From the NCBI GenBank assembly GCA_035502775.1, contig DATJUB010000042.1:1-21158 (forward strand): a stretch of 21,158 nt of DNA, read 5' to 3'. The notes below the pieces were generated by a model that saw only the letters and a list, made by a program, of their open reading frames with translations, made no database searches and was not told where the DNA came from. Below, in pieces: positions 15,588 through 21,158 of the stretch (the first letter of the stretch is position 1; each line of letters opens with the position of its first letter). Origin of the DNA: 67-14 sp035502775. Lineage in GTDB: Bacteria; Actinomycetota; Thermoleophilia; Solirubrobacterales; 70-9. A program made the translations under genes and the position numbers.

Positions 15588-16774
15588 GCTTCGTCCTCCC
15601 GGCCGAGTTTCCGGGTCATCGCCTCGGCCAGGTCGACCGACTCGACCACCGTGCCGAAATCGACGTTGGCGGCGATGTCGTTCGGCCAATGGTAGTTGGC
15701 CGGCTGCCGGTCCTCGGTGCAGGAACAGATCGAGACGACCGGGTATCCCGCCGCGAGCGGCTCCAGTCCATCGGTGCCGTTACGGATGCGCAGGTTCGGG
15801 TAGAGGCTGATTCCGATCTCATCGGCGGTCTCGTCCGCCAGTTTCAACGCTTCGGCCGGATACTCGAACATCTTCAGGAAACCTTCGCCCCGGAGAACGG
15901 TGAGGAAGGGGGATCCGACCGATTCGAGGTTGATGAAGAAGGTCGAGTCCTTCGGCAGGTCGGCGAAGTGACGCTCACCGAAGGCTTTCATACCCTCGCT
16001 GAAGGATTCCTCGGAGCCGACCGAGAGCAGGATCACCCGCACCCCTTCGGGTGGTTCGTCCCTGAAACGCCGGGCCAGGTCGAGCAGGGCGACGACGGCG
16101 CTGCCGTTGTCGTTCGCGCCGGGAACAACGTCGCGCAGGCCGATGTCGATCATCGCCGCGGTCGATCCCGCCGACAGCGCGGCCGCGATCGCGGCCAGGC
16201 GGCGGCTGCCGGTGAGCGCGGCGATCGCCGCCAGGATCGGGCCGCCGATCACCGGCGCCATCAGCATCGGACTGGTCTCCAGGCGTCTGAATAGGCCGGT
16301 CTTGGCGAGCAGCTCCGGGCCGCCCGGGTGAAAGACGAAGCCGGCATGGGCCGAGTCGTGGTGGGCGACCAGAACCACCGTCCGTTTCGCGTCGGCATCG
16401 CCCATCTCGGCCACGACGTTGTACGTCGGCCGCTTCGGCAACAGGCGGCGGAGCGGCCGTGAACGGGGCGGGAAGTCGGTTGCGATGACCGCCGCACCGG
16501 CGGTACCGGCGAGCAGGCCCAGGACCCGCTTTCCACGACGGGCGGCCAGCGATCCCAGCAGTCCCGCCGCGGTGCCGATGCCGATCGGCCACCAGTAGGT
16601 CCCGTGCGCGGATTCCGTCTCGATCCGCGCCTCCGCGCCGATCTCGTCGAGGGTCTCGACGATCCACTCGGCCGCTTCGAGTTCACCGTCGGACGCCGAG
16701 GGCCGGTCGATCACCTCGAGCCGCTCAAGCTTCGACCGCAGCCAGTTCTCACGTGTTTCGGATCCGCTTTCCAC
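15584..16774 (-). CDS. M28-family zinc metallopeptidase with hydrophobic insertions
   Basis: Probable membrane-associated aminopeptidase of 396 residues. M28 zinc-site residues are visible: HHD (His138-His139-Asp140) in VAHHDSAHAG, Asp222 in GANDNGSAV, Glu255/Glu256 in VGSEES, Glu284 in NLES and His362 in NYHWPND. Unusually, hydrophobic segments that could span or dip into the membrane lie at about 61-99 (before the catalytic domain) and about 170-213 (between the first and second metal ligands). The start is uncertain. GTG 16774 fits the beginning of recognisable sequence but has no ribosome site; the frame remains open to 16969, which would invade the divergent M50 gene. It converges on the HicA-like gene. 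Confidence 0.85.
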   Translation of the reverse strand: MESGSETRENWLRSKLERLEVIDRPSASDGELEAAEWIVETLDEIGAEARIETESAHGTYWWPIGIGTAAGLLGSLAARRGKRVLGLLAGTAGAAVIATDFPPRSRPLRRLLPKRPTYNVVAEMGDADAKRTVVLVAHHDSAHAGFVFHPGGPELLAKTGLFRRLETSPMLMAPVIGGPILAAIAALTGSRRLAAIAAALSAGSTAAMIDIGLRDVVPGANDNGSAVVALLDLARRFRDEPPEGVRVILLSVGSEESFSEGMKAFGERHFADLPKDSTFFINLESVGSPFLTVLRGEGFLKMFEYPAEALKLADETADEIGISLYPNLRIRNGTDGLEPLAAGYPVVSICSCTEDRQPANYHWPNDIAANVDFGTVVESVDLAEAMTRKLGREDEA

Positions 16775-16808
16775 GGCCCGGAACCATATCCGCGAAATCC
16801 CGGTTCCT

Positions 16809-16825
16809 GTGTGCCCTGCGCACAC
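16809..16825. promoter_or_regulatory. Inverted repeat in the divergent M28/M50 gap
   Basis: GTGTGC (16809-16814) and GCACAC (16820-16825) form a 6-bp dyad with a 5-nt spacer. A second one, GGAACC (16780-16785) with GGTTCC (16802-16807), lies next to it. Both fall in the 106-bp gap that must hold the two divergent promoters. They may be operators; the short arms make this tentative. Confidence 0.3.
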
Positions 16826-16880
16826 GATCGCCCCGCTCTTTACAGAAAATTCGGACTGGTTCCCTACGATGGGGCGACCA

Positions 16881-18038
16881 ATGTTCGGCGGCGGCAGATC
16901 TTTCACCCTTTTCACGGTCCGGGGAATCCGGATAACCGTCGATCTGTCCTGGTTCATCGTCCTTTTCATCGTGATCTTCTGGCTGTCGGGCTTCTACGGC
17001 GATCTGCTGGACAAGCCGAACTCGGCGACGGAGCCGTATCTGCTCGCCGTGCTCAGCGCGATCGGCTTTTTCGGTTCGATCGTCCTCCACGAGCTGGGTC
17101 ACGCTTTCGTCGCCCTGCGCAACGGCATCGGCATCTCCCGCATATCGCTCTGGATCTTCGGCGGCGTCGCCCAGATGGACCGCGAATCCGACAGTCCCGG
17201 CACCGAGTTCAAGGTCGCGATCGGCGGCCCCGTGGTCACCGCTCTGATCGCGATCGTCCTGATCGCCGTCGGTGTGCTCACCGTCGGCTGGTCCACCTTC
17301 CGGGACGCGATCGAGGTCCGCAACACGGCCGAGATGACCGGCGTGATCGCGATGATCGCCTGGCTGGCCGCGATCAACGTGATCGTGCTCGCCTTCAATC
17401 TGCTGCCCGCCTTCCCGATGGATGGCGGGCGCATCGTGCGGGCGATCGCCTGGAAGATCACCGGCAAGCGCGGCTCCGCCACCAATTTCGCCGCGGGCCT
17501 GGGACGGATCTTCGGCTACATCTTCATCGGCCTCGGTCTCTACTGGGCCTACACCGGCGCCTTCATCAGCGGCGTCTGGCTGGCGCTCATCGGGTATCTG
17601 ATCACGAGCTCCGCCCGGGCCGCCACCGTCCAGAACAGCGTCACCAGCCGCCTGGAGGGGATCAAGGTCGGGGACGTGATGGACGAGCATCCCGTGGCGA
17701 TGCCGGGATCGCTCACCGTCGACCGCGCGCTGGAGGAGTACTTCCTGCGCTACCAGTGGTCCTGGTTCCCGGTGGTCGACGAGCAGCAGCACTTCATCGG
17801 CATGGCGATCCGTGACCAGATCGAGCGGATCCCCGAGGTCGACCGGGCCACCGAGGTCGTGTCCGGCCATCTTGAAGACGAAAGCCGGGCCTTTCACATC
17901 AACCAGGAGGCATTGCTGGAAAGCCTGCTCGGCAATCCCAATCTGCGCAAGTTCGGTGCCCTGATGGTGACCGACCACGGCGGGCGGCTGTCCGGTGTGA
18001 TCACGGTCGAACAACTCGGAAGGGCGCTTCGCCCTTAG
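16881..18038 (+). CDS. M50 site-2 protease-like membrane peptidase with C-terminal CBS pair
   Basis: Intramembrane zinc protease of 385 residues. The active site HELGH is at 70-74 in transmembrane segment SIVLHELGHAF, and the third ligand Asp181 lies in NLLPAFPMDGGR (173-184), both textbook for M50. About six hydrophobic segments precede a cytoplasmic region (about 260-385) with two CBS motifs (VGDVMDEHPVAM onward, and ALMVTDHGGRLSGVITVEQLG), which in relatives bind adenine nucleotides and may gate cleavage. Substrates are probably anti-sigma factors or membrane peptides, but no such gene is adjacent. I chose ATG 16881 (GGGG 6 nt upstream); an ATG at 16869 would add four residues. The next gene follows after 32 nt. 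Confidence 0.92.
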   Translation: MFGGGRSFTLFTVRGIRITVDLSWFIVLFIVIFWLSGFYGDLLDKPNSATEPYLLAVLSAIGFFGSIVLHELGHAFVALRNGIGISRISLWIFGGVAQMDRESDSPGTEFKVAIGGPVVTALIAIVLIAVGVLTVGWSTFRDAIEVRNTAEMTGVIAMIAWLAAINVIVLAFNLLPAFPMDGGRIVRAIAWKITGKRGSATNFAAGLGRIFGYIFIGLGLYWAYTGAFISGVWLALIGYLITSSARAATVQNSVTSRLEGIKVGDVMDEHPVAMPGSLTVDRALEEYFLRYQWSWFPVVDEQQHFIGMAIRDQIERIPEVDRATEVVSGHLEDESRAFHINQEALLESLLGNPNLRKFGALMVTDHGGRLSGVITVEQLGRALRP

Positions 18039-18070
18039 GCGAATCTCTCCCCATCGCAGCCGCGACGCCG

Positions 18071-19216
18071 GTGGCCGGGATCGTTCTCGATCTCTTTTTC
18101 GTCCTGCTGGCGGCGAAACTCGGCGAAGAACTGTTCCGGCGGATCGGGCAGCCGGTGATCGCCGGCGAGATCCTGGCCGGAGTGCTGATCGGACCATCGG
18201 TCCTCGGGCTGGTCGATCTCGGAGAGGCGGTTGAGCTCTTCGCCGAGCTGGGCGTGGTCTTCCTGCTCTTCTGGGTCGGCCTGGAGAACCGGATCGGCAA
18301 GCTTCACGAGGTCGGTCCGCGGGCCCTGTTCGTGGGGGCCGGCGGGATCATCGTGCCGTTCGTCGCCGGCCTCGGGTTCGGACTGGCGATGGGCTGGGAG
18401 TTCACGACCTGCTTCTTCCTCGGTGCCGCGCTCGCCGCGACCAGCACCGCGATCACCTCGGCGACGATGCTGGAGCTCGGCATGATCGATTCGAAACCGG
18501 CCCGGATCGTGCTCGGCGCGGCCGTGGTCGACGACGTGCTCGCGCTGATCCTGCTGGCGATCGCGGCCGGCATGGCCGAAGGTCAGATCGACGTGACCTC
18601 GATCAGCGTCACGGTCGCCCTCTCGCTCGGATTCGTCGCCTTCTTCGCGCTCGGCGGCACCAGGCTGATGGCCGCCCGGCCGCAGATCCTGAAAGACCCG
18701 AAGTTCGCCGACTCGCCGCTGCTGCCGGCGGTCCTGCTCTGCCTCGGGCTGGCGGCGCTGGCCGCACAGGTCGGCCTGGCCGCGATCATCGGGGCGTTCC
18801 TGGCCGGGCTGATGGTCGCCGAGACCAAGGAGCATCATCCGGTCGAGGAGGAGATCGCGCCGCTCTACGCTTTCTTCCCGCCCTTCTTCTTCGCCTACAT
18901 CGGTATGCAGCTCGATCTCGGGGAACTGGCCGACGGCGAGACCCTGCTGATCCTTGCGGCGGTCACGCTCATCGCCGTGGTGGCGAAGCTGATCGGCGCC
19001 TACATGGGCACCCGAGGGCTCGACAGCAGGGAATCGAGGATCATCGCGGTCGGCATGGTGCCCCGTGGCGAGGTCGGAATCGTCGCCGCCGGGATCGGTC
19101 TCGCGGCGGATGTGATCACCCCGCAGATCTTCGCGGTGGTCGTCGCCATGTCCCTGATCACGACTCTGATCGTTCCGGCCGTGCTGCCTCGGCTGACCCG
19201 CGCCGGGGACGACTAG
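18071..19216 (+). CDS. CPA2-type cation:proton antiporter, membrane domain only
   Basis: Na+/H+ or K+/H+ exchange across the inner membrane. The 381 residues hold about 11-13 hydrophobic segments. The N-terminal GQPVIAGEILAGVLIGPSVLG (27-47) is typical of KefB/NapA relatives. The unwound-helix motif ATSTAIT (123-129) is followed by the Asp-Asp pair VVDDVLAL (Asp154-Asp155), which in this family marks electrogenic exchangers. MVPRGEVGIV (329-338) is another hallmark. No TrkA-N or TrkA-C regulatory domain is attached. The start is GTG 18071 without a clear ribosome site; it is close behind the M50 gene, so translation may be coupled. Ion specificity cannot be read from sequence. Confidence 0.92.
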   Translation: MAGIVLDLFFVLLAAKLGEELFRRIGQPVIAGEILAGVLIGPSVLGLVDLGEAVELFAELGVVFLLFWVGLENRIGKLHEVGPRALFVGAGGIIVPFVAGLGFGLAMGWEFTTCFFLGAALAATSTAITSATMLELGMIDSKPARIVLGAAVVDDVLALILLAIAAGMAEGQIDVTSISVTVALSLGFVAFFALGGTRLMAARPQILKDPKFADSPLLPAVLLCLGLAALAAQVGLAAIIGAFLAGLMVAETKEHHPVEEEIAPLYAFFPPFFFAYIGMQLDLGELADGETLLILAAVTLIAVVAKLIGAYMGTRGLDSRESRIIAVGMVPRGEVGIVAAGIGLAADVITPQIFAVVVAMSLITTLIVPAVLPRLTRAGDD

Positions 19217-19297
19217 GCGCGTACCGGACCGACCTAAGAAAACTACCCGAATCCCAACTCCCGCGCGAATTCGGACTTGTGCAAATAGGATCGTTCT

Positions 19298-20551
19298 CTG
19301 GCACTAGCTATCGGCACATTCCTCATCGCGCTCGCCTTCATCGCGAGCGAAAAGATCCACCGGACCAAGGTGGCTCTACTCGGTGCGGCGGTCGTGGTGC
19401 TGTTCGTCGGCGAGTACAACGAGGAACTCGCCATCGAATCGGTCGAGTTCGCGACTCTCGGGCTGCTGGCCGGGATGATGATCCTGGTCTACATCACCCA
19501 GCAGACCGGCATCTACGATTTCGTCGCGGTGAAAGCGGGACAGATCTCGCGCGGCCGGCCTTTCGTGCTGGTCGTGATGATGTCGGCGACGGTCACCATC
19601 CTCTCGGGATTCCTCGACAACCTGACGACGATCCTGCTGATCGTGCCGATCACCTTCCTCTTGGCGGACACCCTCGACATCAGTCCGATGCCGCTGATCA
19701 TGGTCGAGATCATGGCCGCGAACATCGGTGGTGCCGCCACCCTGATCGGCGATCCGCCGAACATCCTGATCGGTGACGCCGCGGACCTCAGCTTCAACGA
19801 CTTCCTGATCAACAACGCTCCCGGAGTGATCGGCATCCTCTCGGTGATCACGGTGGGCCTCTACTTCGTGTTCCGCAAGAAACTCCAGGTCGACGAGGCG
19901 AACCGGAAGTTCGTGATGGAACTCGACGCCAAGGCGTCGATCTCGGACATGGCCGAGCTGAAGCGCACGCTGCCGGTGCTCGGCGGCACGATCGTCCTCT
20001 TCTTCCTGCATCAGTACATCCACATCGAACCGGCGACCATCGCCCTGTCGGGGGCCGCGGTCTGCATGCTGGTCACGAGAATCCCGATCGAACAGGTGCT
20101 GGAGAAGATCGAGTGGACGACGCTCTTCTTCTTCATCGGCCTGTTCGTGATGGTCGGCGCGCTCGAGGTGACCGGTGCGCTCGAGCATGTCGGGGACGCG
20201 ATCCAGTCGATGACCGACGGCAACCGCAACGCGGAGTTGGTCAGCATCATCTGGTTTTCCTCGGTGATCGGCGGCATCGTCGACAACATCCCGCTGACCA
20301 CGGCGATGATCCCGGTGGTCGAGCAGATCAAGGGCGATTCCGGCGACAACGCCTACTGGTGGGCCCTTTCGCTGGGCGCCTGTTTCGGCGGCAACCTGAC
20401 CATGGTGTCGGCGGCGGCCAACGTCGCCGCGGCCGGTTTGGCCGACCGTGCGGGCCAGCCGATCAGCTTCTTCGGCTTCATGAAGATCGGCCTGCCGGTG
20501 ACCCTGATCTCAACATTGCTCGCAACGGCGTACATTCTTCTTCGGTACTGA
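19298..20551 (+). CDS. ArsB/NhaD-type (IT superfamily) ion transporter, probable CTG start
   Basis: Integral-membrane transporter of about 417 residues. Two half-repeats carry the signature loops FLDNLTT (105-111) with LIGDPPN (149-155), and VDNIPLTT (328-335) with GGNLTMVSAAANV (364-376). Known relatives move arsenite, Na+/H+, anions or the melanosomal P-protein substrate; with no arsR or arsC nearby, a Na+ or proton-linked role is as likely as arsenite. The only conventional in-frame start is GTG 19370, but the frame is open upstream and encodes LALAIGTFLIALAFIASEK-IHRTK, the expected first helix and conserved junction. No ATG, GTG or TTG lies in that stretch after the TAG at 19286. CTG 19298, with AGGA 7 nt upstream, is therefore the best start. 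A frameshift or sequence error is the alternative. Confidence 0.85.
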   Translation: MALAIGTFLIALAFIASEKIHRTKVALLGAAVVVLFVGEYNEELAIESVEFATLGLLAGMMILVYITQQTGIYDFVAVKAGQISRGRPFVLVVMMSATVTILSGFLDNLTTILLIVPITFLLADTLDISPMPLIMVEIMAANIGGAATLIGDPPNILIGDAADLSFNDFLINNAPGVIGILSVITVGLYFVFRKKLQVDEANRKFVMELDAKASISDMAELKRTLPVLGGTIVLFFLHQYIHIEPATIALSGAAVCMLVTRIPIEQVLEKIEWTTLFFFIGLFVMVGALEVTGALEHVGDAIQSMTDGNRNAELVSIIWFSSVIGGIVDNIPLTTAMIPVVEQIKGDSGDNAYWWALSLGACFGGNLTMVSAAANVAAAGLADRAGQPISFFGFMKIGLPVTLISTLLATAYILLRY

Positions 20552-20599
20552 AGAGTTTGAAACCAAAACGCGACAAGTCAGGTTCATCGGGGTGAGGCG

Positions 20600-21076
20600 T
20601 TGGCCGACCACATAGTCAGATCGATCATCCGGGAGGTCAAGCCTCTCGTCACTTCTGATCCGGTCGGTTACGCAGCCCGCAGGGTGATCCAGTCCGGCCT
20701 GCCCGCCCTGCCGGTGGTCGACGAGGACGGCAACTACGCCGGCCTGTTCGGGGAGCGTGAGTTCATGACCGCGGTCTTCCCCGGCTATGTCGGCACCCTG
20801 ATGTCCGCCCGCATGATCCGCCGCTCGCTCGACGAGACGATCGAAAGGCGGATCGGCAGCCAGGAGGAAGCGGTGCGCGGCTACCTGACCACCGACCCGG
20901 TCCTGGTCGAGGACGACTACGCCGACACCCAGCTGGCCGAGACCTTCCTCCACCACCGGGTGATGGTCGTGCCGATCGCCACCGAGGGAAGGGTGCATGC
21001 GGTGGTGACCAGAAGCGAGTTCTTCCAGGCCCTGTACGACCGCATCGCCGATATAGCCGAAGATTTCGGCGACTAG
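20600..21076 (+). CDS. CBS-domain pair protein
   Basis: Soluble 158-residue protein made almost only of two CBS motifs: about 13-65 (VTSDPVGYAARRVIQSGLPALPVVDEDGNYAGLFGEREF) and about 93-148 (YLTTDPVLVEDDYADTQLAETFLHHRVMVVPIATEGRVHAVVTRSEF). Such pairs bind AMP, ATP or similar ligands and act as regulatory subunits. It lies 48 nt after the transporter gene on the same strand and may regulate it, inferred from position. The start is TTG, with GGGG 7 nt upstream. Nothing in it suggests an attached enzyme domain. Confidence 0.85.
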   Translation: MADHIVRSIIREVKPLVTSDPVGYAARRVIQSGLPALPVVDEDGNYAGLFGEREFMTAVFPGYVGTLMSARMIRRSLDETIERRIGSQEEAVRGYLTTDPVLVEDDYADTQLAETFLHHRVMVVPIATEGRVHAVVTRSEFFQALYDRIADIAEDFGD

Positions 21077-21101
21077 CCCCCGATCCGCGAAAGGCCAGTG
21101 A

Positions 21102-21156
21102 CAGGGGGTGGAGACGATTAGCACGCATATAGCGTGCTAATCGTCTCCACCCCCTG
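21102..21156. repeat. Palindromic repeat, right copy (25-bp arms)
   Basis: Perfect 25-nt arms (21102-21126 and 21132-21156) flank the loop ATATA. The inner 15 nt of the arm, AGACGATTAGCACGC, match the copy at 1-35 except for one C-to-T change that is mirrored on the other arm. The outer part is CAGGGGGTGG and its complement. It begins 26 nt after the CBS gene stop. No T-run follows within the window, so it is not a typical intrinsic terminator, though so strong a hairpin may still protect or end the transcript. Confidence 0.85.
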
Positions 21157-21158
21157 CT

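Noticed and set aside
19298..20551. Arsenic resistance operon
   Set aside because: Only an ArsB/NhaD-type transporter is present. No arsR, arsC or arsA is seen, and neighbours are an antiporter and a CBS protein.
21102..21156. Edge palindrome as an ordinary intrinsic terminator
   Set aside because: No U-tract follows in the available sequence, and a sister copy with a paired base change exists at the other end, so a repeat family explains it better.

Overview
This 21.2-kb stretch looks like ordinary chromosome from a high-GC actinobacterial lineage. Solirubrobacterales/Thermoleophilia is my best guess. It rests on base composition, a human-type NADP isocitrate dehydrogenase next to an actinobacterial-type malate dehydrogenase, NarL-type two-component genes beside an MMPL transporter, and secreted proteins with basic Ser/Lys-rich tails. 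It is inferred, not proven. I see seventeen protein genes, no tRNA, rRNA, CRISPR array, phage gene or transposase, and one candidate structured RNA.

Layout. (1) Positions 1-416: a palindromic repeat at the very edge, a C-rich gene-free stretch, an element of about 140 bp that can fold into a long interrupted stem (195-334), and a terminator (355-385) shared with ahcY. (2) 417-2598: S-adenosylhomocysteine hydrolase (-) and a fatty acid hydroxylase family membrane protein (+), diverging from a 58-bp gap. (3) 2599-5615: a long leader with several hairpins, then a secreted 875-residue surface protein with a choice-of-anchor-A region, a collagen-like spacer and a DUF11-like domain split by three repeats, ending at a terminator. 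(4) 5718-9671: MMPL transporter, sensor kinase and response regulator with overlapping reading frames. (5) 9668-11131: a D-2-hydroxyacid dehydrogenase (-) and a small putative DNA-binding protein (+) diverging across a gap with a 22-bp dyad. (6) 11148-13441: bidirectional terminator, then icd-mdh (TCA cycle) as a two-gene unit on the minus strand. (7) 13543-15587: an AidB-type acyl-CoA dehydrogenase and a small HicA-like protein. (8) 15584-16774: an M28 metallopeptidase (-) with hydrophobic insertions, diverging from (9) 16881-21076: an M50 site-2 protease with CBS domains, a CPA2-type cation/proton antiporter, an ArsB/NhaD-type ion transporter and a CBS-pair protein, all on the plus strand. 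(10) A second, longer copy of the edge palindrome at 21102-21156.

How the genes fit together. Housekeeping metabolism (methyl cycle, TCA) alternates with envelope functions: lipid hydroxylation, a surface adhesin-like protein, an MMPL exporter with its likely TCS, membrane proteases and ion transporters. The most unusual signals are the two edge palindromes with compensating base changes, the long-stem element at 195-334, the leader with mutually exclusive pairings before the surface protein, the three Cys-paired repeats inserted in that protein, a probable CTG start for the ArsB/NhaD-type transporter, and a strong preference for TAG stop codons (12 of 17). No clear new defence or mobile system is visible.
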